Source: Taeniopygia guttata
Lineage: Eukaryota > Chordata > Aves > Passeriformes > Estrildidae
Direction of reading: 5' to 3'
DNA length: 64,000 bases
Assembly: GCF_048771995.1 (NCBI RefSeq)
Contig: NC_133027.1
Span: 100,934,501-100,998,500 of the forward strand
Positions 53,284 to 64,000 of the stretch are shown piece by piece (within the stretch, counting starts at the first letter, position 1; each line of letters opens with the position of its first letter). A program made the translations under genes and the position numbers. Below the pieces are notes generated by a model, which was given only the letters and a program-made list of their open reading frames with translations, did no database searches and was not told the origin of the DNA.

Positions 53284-55297
53284 ATAAGAGGGCTGGCAGT
53301 GTATTCCAGTTATGGAGCAGTGGAATGGGAGCATCTCCAGAGGGCTCAGCCACTCTGAACCATTTGTTATATACTCCAAAAAGCAGCAGTGCCATGGAGC
53401 TTTCTTTAGCCACAGAGTAAGACACTCTCCTCCTGTGTGTGACAGGAGCACCAGCCTGCCAGGCTGTCCCCACACTTAGAGCTCCAGAGGAAGAAGAACC
53501 AGAGTGGTCTGTAGTGCCCAGGACAGTCCTTGCAAAGGGACACCCAGCAGTGATCCAACCTTTCCTTCTCCCAGGCACTCAGCAGCAACTGAGCCAAACC
53601 CACACACACTGGGAAGGGGAGCATCAAAAAGCTTTCCTTTCTTCTGAACATGTACAAGAAACAGGAAAACAAGCAGAGACCATAAAAAAAAAGGAGAAAA
53701 TACTTCACCATGCCTGAACTGTGCATGTACAAATGGCAGGATGGAGCCTGGTCTGCTTGGAAAAGCTAATCAGTACTGGACTTACTATCACTAATACAGA
53801 AAATAAACAATGAAATAGGATTATCCAATAGCTGGGATTGAGTCAGGCTCCTGCAAGCAGACTATGCAACATAACTATCTTACTATAGAATAAATGCATA
53901 TCCTAAGGATCACAGGCATTCACTGTAACTTTTCTTAGATTCACTGCCTGATAAAAAGATTAAGATTCCAATGGAAATCAAGACTGAAGGAAAGTAAACA
54001 AATATAGAGCAATTCATCAATATTATAGTCTTTAAATTTTCATTGCATCTGCCCCAGTAACTTATGTTAAAGAAAAGTTAAAGTATGAGAAGTTAATTTT
54101 GCCAGAGTGATGACTGGGCAGAGCAGACAGCACAATAGAGGAGTTTGATGAATACAGGAAAAGCAAGTGCAGTGTGCACAGAATAGCAACAGAAAGGACA
54201 CTTTGAAAGGATGATCCTTCAGTCATGAACAGTTGTACCCATGTAACAAAAGAAAATCCCATTCAGTGTCGTACTCTGCTATATGCTGCTAGTTTAACAT
54301 TATATAATCTTTACCTAATTCTTAGCTTCCCACAAATACCTGTGAAAATATATAATTTTTTTTTTGCTATTATTAAACAAAATGGATTTTTATGTGCCTA
54401 AGCAAAATAAACTAGGGAAAGAGCCACTTTTAACCCAAAGGTCATATGAACTGCCTCCTCCACATTAATAGAACTATTGATCCAGATTACTGAGGAGAAA
54501 AACTCCTAAGTAATGATATAGCTAGCCAGGAGGGGAAAAATCCCTACAAATAAATTATAGAGTTGACATGTTCCTCCAGACTCACTGGGATTTAGTTTTG
54601 GTGAGGAAATTCTGCAGCCATGAACTGGCAACTTGGTAAGGAAGAGAGTCAGCATCAAAACCTGGCTCTAAACCTTTTCCTCCTATTATATTACCCAAAG
54701 CAGTACAGATCAAGATTTATTTCCTGAAGGTCCTTATCTTCTTTAAAAAACTCCATTAAGCCATTTAAAAACAGGAAAAACATCAGGAACAATTTTAATG
54801 CTTAAGGAGCATCCCAGCTATACAAAGTGGACTTTGATTTGAGTGTGAATCCTAAATATTATTGGCCACAGACAGTTCTTTGGCCTGGCATCTAGGTTTC
54901 ATCATCATTTAAATAAGTAATAATGAGTTTTAATTTCCAAAAAGATCTCTCAGCTTATAAGGAGCACACTTCAGTGTGTACACAAAGAATGTATATTTGA
55001 AGAACCTTTGGTCTTGTCACAGTGGTAACGAGTGGCTGTAATATAACAGGGCTCTAAAGCTCATGTAGGATTTTTATGCTACTTAGGTAACACTCATGCA
55101 TCAACTACTTACCTGTTTTATAAAGCAACCATCTGACTTCATGGAAAAGTGTCACAATGGCAGACCAACCCCACAGAAAAGTTTTCTGTATTTACAGTGG
55201 TTTATGAAAGTTCTTCATATACCACAGACCAAAACAAAACTCAGCAAAATGTCCTCTCCAATAATTTTTGCTTTCAAGTAGACAGCAGGGCCATGGA
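53284..55297. other. Unique non-coding DNA
   Basis: No gene was recognised. The overlapping open frames of 88-151 codons in 53123-53732, on both strands, have no domain. A stretch near 54830-54930 resembles homeodomain-rich conserved non-coding DNA, which is only an impression. Confidence 0.5.
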
Positions 55298-55390
55298 ATT
55301 TTTGTTTGGTTGGCTGTTGGTTTTTGGGTTTGGTTTGTTTGGTTGTTTTTTATTGCGAGGGTATTTTTAAATTTTTTTTTCTTTTTTTCT
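55298..55390. repeat. T/G-rich low-complexity tract
   Basis: From 55298 to about 55352 the plus strand is almost only T and G, built of TTTGG, GGTTT and GTTTGG phrases; it then passes into T runs up to 55390. Repetition is irregular, so it is better called low complexity than a microsatellite. Confidence 0.85.
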
Positions 55391-57787
55391 GACTGCTAGT
55401 GAAAAGGAAAGAAGAAATATTTTATGTCTTTCATTGCTGAGGCTTTCCATGTGTGATCAATACTTTACAATGAACCAAAGAACTGAAAGACTGAAGTTAT
55501 CCCTTAGGTACCTACTTCAGCTAGACATGGGAATGGCTTTACAGGCATACTTTGAAAGCAATGAGTCCCTTTTTTTAATGAGATTCCTTGTAAGCCTGCC
55601 CAAGCCTGGCTGAAGAGATTCCCAGCTCCTCAGTTCTGCCAGCAAAGGACTGCTTCCAGAGATTATCCCCTCCATGATACCAACGCTTCACACACAGGAG
55701 GACTAGTAAATACAACTCATCTTGCCAATTAAATCCAAACACCACAGAAGACCTCAAGCTCTTCTACTTGGATCTACACAGGCATCTTTGGGGGAGGAGG
55801 TGGAGGGAAGGGAAGGAGAAAAAGATAATCTGTTCTAAAAGAAACATTTGAAACAATATTTAGCCTGTGGACCAAGCATCCTGTGTTCCCCAAGATGGAC
55901 TGGGGAATTAGGGAATGGAAATAGTTGCTTTGAACAAACCTGTGAAGCAGCAGTCCTTACTTCTGTTCAGAAGACCTTTATATGCTTCTCCTCTGAAAAA
56001 AAATCCAATTAATTTGCAGAAACTAGCTTAGATGTCATTTAAGAAGAGTATTCAGATAATGTTCTATATTTACATAGAAGCCACCAGTTCCAGGTGCTAC
56101 CAAATGAAGAAACAAAGTTTTTGATACTAATACCAACCTGAGAAGTTTAGATGGGCCAGTTCACTGGAAACTGCAATACACTGTAGCTTCTAGTATTGCT
56201 TTTGTGGACTATGAGTCCTCTTGCCTATATTTCAATTCAATCCTAAGCAATTCTGGTGTTCCAGTTTAAGGACCGATAATTCATGTCTCCCTTTCCCCAA
56301 CTTCTGAGTCTTCTCTCCTTATCCACTAATCTTCAGTCTTTTGACTATTCAATAGCCTACTGTAAAACAGGATGACAGTATCAATGTCAGAGATTTAGTT
56401 TCCTGCAAAAAGGGCCAAGAGTCACAGAGTATGTACACAAAGACACTTTAATGCAAATCAAATAGTACTCTTTCATTCTAAGGTGCTTCACATTCTCAAA
56501 CATCCAACACTGAGCTTCCCAGTTTTACCATCCCATTGAGAAATTTACTGTTAGTCTAAACAGCAGAAATTGTAAAAGACAACTCTTTAATGTTTGGGGT
56601 TTTTTTATTTAATCAATACAGTATTTCAATACCAACTGTTAAATCATCATGAGCAACAGGAGCATATTCTGCAAATTTGCTGATCACTATATAGTACATC
56701 CTCAAAACTCTTATCCAAAACCCATGTATTCCAAAATTAGGTTTCCTCCCTCAACATGCAACATTTGAATAAAAAAGTCCTGAACTTACTCCAAAAAAAT
56801 CCACTATGCAGTTATATAAACTCAGTTCTTTTGACAACCCCTCTGGCTTATGAAGACACAGGTTTATATAAAGAAGCTTCAAAAGAAAATGAAAAATTAA
56901 TATTATTTTGCTGCAATTTCCAAAAGATTCTAACAATTCCATTACCATAGCAGTACATATACATGAAGACACTGTGTCCAGTAGTATAGTATTTCTGAAG
57001 GATTATAATTGTTCTCTGCAAAAGGCTGTGGTATGTTACACTGTGACTATATCAGAAACTACTGTGCAGCCATTCCATTCTTTTAAGCCTTCTTAATTAG
57101 GAAAGTATCTCTGTTGAAATTATATTTATTAACAAAAATAAATCTTACTTTAGATTACTAAAAAAGTGCACATTCTGTAAGTGCAGGCTCCATTTCACCA
57201 TTTCTACTCCTTGTTGGTTCTACATTTTAGTTCCAATTCCCAGTTTTTCATAATATGCTGCAAGATTTGGACTGCAGAAACAAAGGCTATATTTGCTTTT
57301 AATCAAAACACTGGTTTTAAAGATGTTTTCATATGACCAACACATTTCAGGCAATCTCAAGTATTTCAAAACATTCTTTACCATCCTACAGAATCAAAAC
57401 CTCCACCACTAAGTTGGGGCCTTTAAAAAATAATCTGAAAACAGTATACACAATATTTAAAGAGAACAGAGCAGCTATATAGCTGAAAATGGCAATGCAG
57501 ACATTTGAAACATTAAAACAATCTTTCTACTTTCTGCATGAGGCCTCTGGACACAAAGAGGTTGTGCATTTTACATGGTTTTTAAGCCCCATATTTGTAA
57601 GTGGAGAGGCAAATTTTCAGAAGGATTTCTTATTTAGCTAACAAGAAATAAATCACATTGCAAATGCAGTGCTGTTGCTGCCTTGATTCTCTCACATCAT
57701 GGTAAGTACTGAACTTCTTGTCCTTGCTTACAAGGTTCATGTTTATACTCAGTGTCATTGTTGATGACTGATATATGTTGGCTGGTT
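55391..57787. other. Unique AT-rich non-coding DNA
   Basis: Apart from a purine-rich, G-rich tract at about 55789-55826 (GGGGGAGGAGGTGGAGGG core), nothing was recognised. Open frames are under 75 codons. Confidence 0.55.
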
Positions 57788-58045
57788 TTAAAGTAAGTAA
57801 CTTGGGAAGATCGATAAAAAAGTACAGAACTCTGATTTGTTGTGGATATACTGTTTCAGTTTACAGAGGAATGTGTCATCTTTGCTCACAGCCAGTGAAA
57901 AATACTTTAACTCAACAGAAAGTGTGGAATTGCGTGATATTGCGATGAGGAGTTTCACAATTCCTACAAAAATGTAAATCGTCATGCCCAAACCCAGCAG
58001 GAGGAACACGACTTGAGCAAATCTTCCATCCACACTCTCAGTCAA
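57788..58045 (-). CDS. Possible exon: single-pass membrane segment, unidentified
   Basis: I do not recognise this product. The minus strand is open for 85 codons, ending in TAA at 57788. Counting from a TTG at 58045, residues 11-36 form one strong hydrophobic segment (core AQVVFLLLGLGMTIYIFVGI), followed by a polar tail of about 50 residues with possible N-glycosylation sites (NST, NKS). Five CpG fall in about 200 bases, whereas the neighbouring kilobase has almost none, as can happen in constrained coding DNA. Against a gene: the only in-frame ATG lies inside the hydrophobic segment, an in-frame TGA lies just upstream, and the possible acceptor near 58023 is weak. It could be a terminal exon, a decayed exon, or chance. 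Confidence 0.2.
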   Translation of the reverse strand: MTESVDGRFAQVVFLLLGLGMTIYIFVGIVKLLIAISRNSTLSVELKYFSLAVSKDDTFLCKLKQYIHNKSEFCTFLSIFPSYLL

Positions 58046-60551
58046 AATTCACAGATAAATCCTGCATCCATCTCTGGAGAACATCTTGAGGAACAAATGA
58101 AGATGACGAGAGAGCAGGGAAAAACTAAGGTGCAACGCATGGTGTGCAGTTTGTCTGTGCACTGTGTGCAGTGTAGGAGAGAGGATGTCTCCCTGCAGCT
58201 GCATGCAGGACAGTTGAAGGACAGAGCAGAAGTTGTTCCAGCAATCAGTCTCCTCCATGCCTTACCCACCCCAAGGCTGGGCTGTTGCAACCTGGGAAAT
58301 GGCTCTGCTGGGCAGAGGTGGAACATTATGCCCAGTGCATCCAGAGGAAGCACCTCAGCTTGGAGCTGGAAGGGATTCTTCCTTACCTTGGCTATTTGAT
58401 GCAAAAGATAACGGTATCAGGCAGCTGGCTGCTGACAGGGAGCTGTGCTACCAGTCTCTCTCTCCTCAGAGGGAAAGAAGAAAAAATGACTTCACATTGG
58501 ACTGTTACAGATACTAATACTTTTGGCAAAAGCAGGAACACACAGAGATTTTACAAAATACTGTCTAGACACTGGAGCACACTGACTAAAAGAACTCATT
58601 TGAGTACAAGCTTAATAAGGCAGGGTAAAAAAAAATCTAACACCTTACAGCTAACAACACTTTGAAAATGAGTCTGCTGTGTGTGATTTCACTGCTGTCT
58701 GAGGGAGACAAAGCTCATTATGTTCATGTTTTTCATACTTTCAGTCAAACAGATTGCTGAATAATCATGTTTTCTTTATTCTAATGGGTGAAGAAGCTAT
58801 TATACAGAAGGTGTTTCCATATGTTGCAGTTAATAAAGGCAATTCTTACTAATAAGAGTAGGTTGTCTCCACTCAGCTATCTTATAAAAAACCCTCCTGT
58901 TTAGAGGAAAATGCAGAACCAGTGCCCAGAAGACTCCTAGGGCTACACAGTTCAGTGGCCACTGGAAAGTACTGTAGGTAGATGAATTCCAGGTCTTCTC
59001 CAACTGAGTGTGAATCAATGACATTCACTAAAATGTTCAGGACACTAGGAGCAAGTACTTCATGTCATCAACTTCTCTTCGTATCCACCCTTTTCTTGCT
59101 GGTGAAGGACAGTGGACAAGACCTGGATCCATCATTATGGAAATCATCAGCAAGTCCCTTCAAGAGGTCAGAGTGCTTTCTTCTTTGAAGAAGCATCTAG
59201 GTCACTGTCTTAGGAGCTCAAAATTCTACGTGGGGAGTATGGCTAGTTTTAGGCTGAGATCACAGATGCTCTTTCAGACTGGAACAATAAAATGCACAGG
59301 GGGAAATCATTTTGGGGGGATCACCCAGAAGTATGAGATGTCACTTAGATCCCTGTCTTTCTAACCACAACTGGATGAAAACCTCACATCTGTACCATGC
59401 TGTTAGAGCTACCTAGTAAAGGGAGAGAAAAAAAGGTCTTGAAGCTCATCTCAGTTTGCTATGACATGTTCAGTGTCTGACCACATCTTTAAAAGCCATA
59501 TGGAATCCAAACCTATTGAAGGACAACTTGCCTCAGATGATTGATATATCCCAACTAGGTTAACACAGCAGTGCTCCACACTGGATTTCTCTGGATTTCA
59601 AAGTTGGGCAGAGATTGTTCACCTGTAAGTACCTGAGTAGAAAAAAAGACCTGCCTCTGTTGCCATTCCCACCTTGAGGGAGACTGACAGTTTCCTACAA
59701 GTAGTTTCAAAAGGCACATCATCTCTCCATTGTAAGCATCCACCTGTAGCCTTACATTTATGAATTCAAAGCATTCTGCAAGACTTCTTTATCCAGACAT
59801 ATAAAAACGTAGAAATTATTTTGTGGAGAGACATTACTAATAGGAAATAATCTGTTTCTTCATGTCTTCTGGGAATGGTGTTCTGCTGGTTTTCACTGTT
59901 CAGAATAGGCTTCAAGAAATGCAAAAAATATACAAAGAAACAGAAAGATGCTTTCAAATACAGACAATGAGACCAGTTCTTACACATGCAACTAGTCCAG
60001 CTGGATATTTACTGTCACATATAATTCTCTCCAGGATTTTAAACAAAGCTAATATGACAAACATTTTCAAAATTGGACACTAATTATGGGCATTTCCTAA
60101 TTCAGTCTAAGTTTCAGAACTGCTGAACAATACCTTGTCCTTGTGGACATTCAGTATAGAAAATCAAATCCAAGGTGATACTCAAGACAATACTGAAAAA
60201 TATGAACACTCCAAGTTTGCAGGTCTGTTTGAAAATGCAACACCTCAAGGCTAAATCCCATTTTAAAGACACTGCAATAGTTTTAAAAGCTGCATATTTT
60301 TGTTGAGCCACTAGAAGGCGTAGACAAATGTGATGGGTGAACTCTGCATCAATTCAGTGGGACCAGTGCAAACAGCCCTTCCCTGACCAGCCAACACTGT
60401 TGTCTGGGAATGGAGGGAATCCGGGATAGGCCTGTGCAATGAACCAGAAGTAGCCCTTGCAGAGATGAGGGAAAACAAGGGCTGCTGTTGGATCCCGCCC
60501 AGAACACAGAACCCGGCCACAATATGTCCACACAACATTTCTGTCTCACAG
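58046..60551. other. Unique non-coding DNA
   Basis: The block 58050-58460 has raised GC and open frames of 94-128 codons on both strands, none recognisable. The block 60330-60540 is also slightly GC-rich, with several CpG. No repeat family was recognised in either. Confidence 0.45.
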
Positions 60552-60768
60552 ATGTGGGAAGTCCTGTTATGTCTGCATTCACAATTAAACATGATTTTGA
60601 CATTATTATGGTGCTGATGGTGTTATATCTTCAGTGTATGATGGATCCTGCCTCTGTTCGGGCCTGCCTATTGTTCATGAGAGACTTTGTCTTTGCAATG
60701 ATTGGAGAACAAGGTGTTCTGGAAGCTCTTTTCAGCTGTGACCTGGTGAACTTCTTACGGATTTTTCT
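60552..60768 (+). CDS. Possible internal coding exon, gene unidentified
   Basis: A plausible acceptor (TTTCTGTCTCACAG, ending 60551) opens a frame that runs without stops to a good donor, CT|GTAAGG, at 60768/60769. This would be a 217-base exon encoding about 71 complete residues, with partial codons at both ends. The deduced segment includes MMDPASVRACLLFMRDFVFA and ends near CDLVNFLRIFL; it looks like amphipathic alpha-helix of a soluble repeat-type protein, but I cannot name a family. A second acceptor at 60634 would give a shorter exon of 134 bases in the same frame. Two CpG fall in codons (CGG twice). Neighbouring exons were not found, so this may be an exon in a large gene with long introns, or chance. 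Confidence 0.25.
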
Positions 60769-60808
60769 GTAAGGAAGGAAGGAGGAAAGGAGGGAAAGAG
60801 AGAGACAA
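60769..60808. repeat. Purine-rich GGAA-type tract
   Basis: After the GTAAGG, the plus strand is almost entirely A and G, with GGAAGGAAGGAGG and GAGAGAGA phrases. It is a low-complexity microsatellite-like tract. It sits right behind the candidate exon donor. Confidence 0.85.
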
Positions 60809-63800
60809 CAGAAGAGATAAATCTCAGTCTTTAACAGAACACTGCACAAGAGCCAATAACAAACATAACAAATACTCTTACCAGAGAAGGAAGGCTAGTT
60901 CATGGAAAAGAGACTTGCAGTCAACAAGAGTCAGCCCTTCAGCCCTGTCCATCAATTGATGATTCAGAGTTGTCTGATAATGGTTCATCGAAAAGTGAAT
61001 TTGTGTTAGATAATACTTAAATAATCATATTAATCACATGAAATCTTGGGCCAGAAGACCCAAGGTAGTGAATCCTCACATGTGATATCAATACTGAAAT
61101 GAAGGATTGCAGGAGAAAGGACTGTGTTAGCACCCAACAAATATGCTACCTCTGTAAAAGTGGAAGCAATTGTTGTTATTTACACTGTATCACTTCTGCA
61201 GATAACACATGACCCAGAGCTCAGGGCATTTTTACTAGGGCCATTCAGGTGCAGTAAATTCACTTTCATTTTTGACTTTCAGCTGATAAATGAAGCAATA
61301 ATATTAACTCCAGATGGCCATATTGTTTGTACTGTAATCCTAAATATCCAAGGATAGTTAATTTTGAAGCATAAATACTTGCTATGCTTCAACTGCTCTG
61401 TCTCTTTACTATTATAAATCAATAAATACAATGCTGAGGGTATCCAGGGAATGGTATCAGAAAACACAGAAAAGGTACAGACAGAGTATGCCAAGAACCA
61501 TATTCATTAGCAGAGACCTGAACATTACATGCTGCTGGAAAATGACCTATTTCCTGAATTTACTCAAGAATCCCAGCCTTTATTTAGGCAGTTTATAAAT
61601 TATAGGGATTTTGAGCTTATGGAAATGAATTAAAGCAAATTGGGGCCTCTAATACTTAATGAGACCAGGCTTTCTAATTCAGACTTTTTGACTTGAAAAT
61701 GTGACCTACAAACTGCAGGGTGATGAGGTGCCTACCTGCATCAAGGTTCTGAGATGGTAACTCAAGGAGTGGTTTTTCCCTTTCATCTAAGGGGGCTGTT
61801 ACCTCTGAAACTAAAAAATGGTGGCACGTGACGTTGAAAATACATGATCAGCTGTAAATAAATTCTATTGAATTCTAAAATATCAACTTGCATATTAAAT
61901 TTCAAACACTAGTTTGTTACTAGTTAGTTACAGATTGAGTGCTCCCCAGGGATGTAAACTTCCACATTAACTACCTGGGCCACAGAAGAGTACATAAGGG
62001 AAAAAAAAAAAACCAAACATGCAAAAAGTAGAAGAATATACTCTGCTCTTAGAAATTAAAGGGAGCCTGAAAAATACATCTATTTTGGTTAATATATTTT
62101 AAAGGTTCAGAGATATAGTCCCTTTTGAAAGAAGGATGTCTTCATGTCCTGGAATACCAAATTAGGGTTTGGCACCATTCAGCAATAAGCACAACAAAAG
62201 AAAAGAAGAGAAATCACCAGAAAGTTTGGTTTCAGCTTTTCACACAATCCCACTGAGAAAAAAAAAAACTTAACTGCTTGAGCATTCACTTTATATGGCC
62301 GTCTTAAATTAGGCCAAAAAAAGATATTAAATTTATTCAAAGATATTGCATACCTTCCAGAATGGTAAAACCATAGAAATGTAATCTCAGACTGGCAGAA
62401 ATATGTGTATCTAAAATAATGGGACAGCCAGGCTTTACAAATTCATGTGAATAGACAATAGCTATTACCCACACCAATGAGGATCATGTCCACAAAACCT
62501 TTTTGTTGTATCTGTTTGCAAAACTTTCTATTTAGTTACAGGAGGAATGTGGTCATTAATCATTTGACAAGCCCAAGGTTCAAATAATATCAGATCATTG
62601 TTTACACTTCTGAATTTTTAATAAGGCAACTTTATAAACTGCCTAGGGGTTCCTGCTTATGAAAGCAATTTGCAGCTGACACTACATGTAAGGACAGTAA
62701 AAGGATTTGAGATTATAATTTGTCATTATTTTGTATGGATGGTAAAGTAAAAGATACAGTTATTCCCATTGGTTCAAAACCAAGACAAAGAAAGGCAGAA
62801 CGAAAAGGTCATCACATTATTATATCAAGCAAGCCACAGAGTCCACTCCTCACTGAGTATAAATGAAACTAGCTCTATATATTCTGTCAGAAAAAAAAAA
62901 AAATCTGTTAGGCACTCTTAAAAGGCAATCCAGCACTTCTGCTTAAAGAGGATTGTGAAAATGCTTCCAGAAATTAGCTTTCTGGGATACAGCCTTTCAG
63001 AAGTAAAACTGGAAGAATGGAAATTTCCACTGACTACATTACATGTTATATTTAAACAATCATTTCTCTAAAAGCCCAAACTGTTCTTTTTACTGCAAAA
63101 ATTATGGAAGGTGGAGGGACTGGCTTCTTTACACTGAAGGCTTTAGCATCTAAATACAGTCTAGCTTTTTGAGAGACATTCATCAGGTTTCATAATTCTT
63201 CAATGCCTTTTTAACACTTAAACATGCAGGTTGCAATAATAGCTGACAAAAGACAGGATATTCAAAGATAAGATTGTTGTCACCCTTTCACTCATAGCAC
63301 TTTGCCCTCCCCAAAGATACACTGAACTAAGGGCAGAGTCAATTTTAATGCTCAATTTCCTGTCTGTCTTTCAGTTAATACCAGCCATATGTTTTAATTA
63401 CATAAAGCTTTTATCTGGCACTGGCAATAAATGACTTTAATATCTGTATCGTTGGTAACATCCTTTGCAGTTGTTAGGACAGATTAATTGCCATTTTCCC
63501 TGTTTTTTTCCTTTGACTTTTGTACTCCTTCTTGAAGCATGATGCATTACAGGCTTGAAGTGAAAATTCCAAAGTATTTTAAAGCCTCTGCTTTGAATTT
63601 CCAGCCTTCTTGAGACCAAGATATGATAATGAACTAAATATTTAATAGGGCGTCTGTATATAAAGCCCACTGTGCTCATTTTTAAGTTAAATGTGATGCA
63701 CTGGTGTAATGTAGGAATAATACACATTCTTTATGTCTGCATGACACTTCAATTAGTAACTGCAGATAAAGGTATACAAGACCCTTGGCACATAGTCAGG

Positions 63801-64000
63801 GAAATATGGAAGCGTACATAAGTCTTACTAAAGGTCTAGATGAAGACCTAATGTCTCTGTTCAAGTTTCATACACAGACTGGAACCTCAGGTAGAAATAA
63901 TAGGCTGTAAAGGGCATTTAGGCCATGCTTAAATTTAATCAGGCGAATCATTATAATTAACCAACCCTTTCTCAGGATCCAAGAGTATTCCATGTAACTC
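60809..64000. other. Unique AT-rich non-coding DNA
   Basis: No gene or repeat family was recognised. Open frames are under 97 codons. Short A runs occur at about 62001-62012 and 62889-62901. Confidence 0.55.

Noticed and set aside
53123-53578. A 151-codon open frame on the minus strand
   Set aside because: It crosses a 19-bp tandem duplication, overlaps several other frames on both strands, and shows no domain.
58013-58665. Plus-strand frames of 94-128 codons, with overlapping minus-strand frames
   Set aside because: The raised GC lowers stop frequency; the sequences look random and match nothing I know.
1-64000. tRNA, rRNA, U-snRNA, CRISPR or prokaryotic operon features
   Set aside because: No T-loop with matching acceptor stem, no spaced direct-repeat array, and no dense coding were seen. 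The window is vertebrate nuclear DNA.

Overview
This window looks like intergenic or deep intronic nuclear DNA from a bird, probably a neoavian and perhaps a passerine. The main evidence is six 3'-end fragments of CR1 LINEs, the dominant retroposon of bird genomes. They lie on both strands and are recognisable from their conserved 3' region and degenerate ATTCTATG-type tails. Two more segments resemble solo LTRs of avian endogenous retroviruses. The base composition is AT-rich, CpG is scarce, and no Alu-, L1- or B1-like sequence was seen. The passerine guess rests on remembered LTR families and is weaker than the call of bird.

No complete protein-coding gene could be confirmed. The longest open frames are about 150 codons, have no recognisable domains, and behave like chance frames. 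Two short stretches are more gene-like than the rest and are reported as low-confidence candidates: an open frame on the minus strand at 57788-58045 with one strong hydrophobic segment, and a possible spliced exon on the plus strand at 60552-60768. No tRNA, rRNA, snRNA or CRISPR sequence was recognised.

Layout: 1-2715 is unique AT-rich sequence. A CR1 fragment lies at 2716-3160. From 3161 to 20694 the sequence is unique, with a perfect 11-bp inverted repeat (5803-5830), a CA/TA microsatellite (7431-7482) and a run of 33 A (19034-19066). A CR1 3' end lies at 20695-20942 and an ERV solo LTR at 23196-23745. From 23746 to 41118 there is unique DNA with CAAA microsatellites, small tandem duplications, a CR1 tail (34283-34396) and an AT-rich minisatellite-like tract (about 35150-35252). 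A GC-rich block at 40570-41118 directly precedes a second LTR-like segment (41119-41660). Two CR1 tails (41869-42009 and 42144-42206) follow closely, so 40.6-42.2 kb is the densest repeat cluster. Another CR1 tail lies at 44971-45070. The rest is unique sequence with local duplications (48472-48592, 53246-53283), a T/G-rich tract (55298-55390) and purine-rich tracts (55789-55826, 60769-60808).

Nothing suggests genes acting together. The functional content, if any, is most likely distal regulatory DNA or parts of a long transcript. Comparison with other bird genomes and RNA data would be needed to see it.
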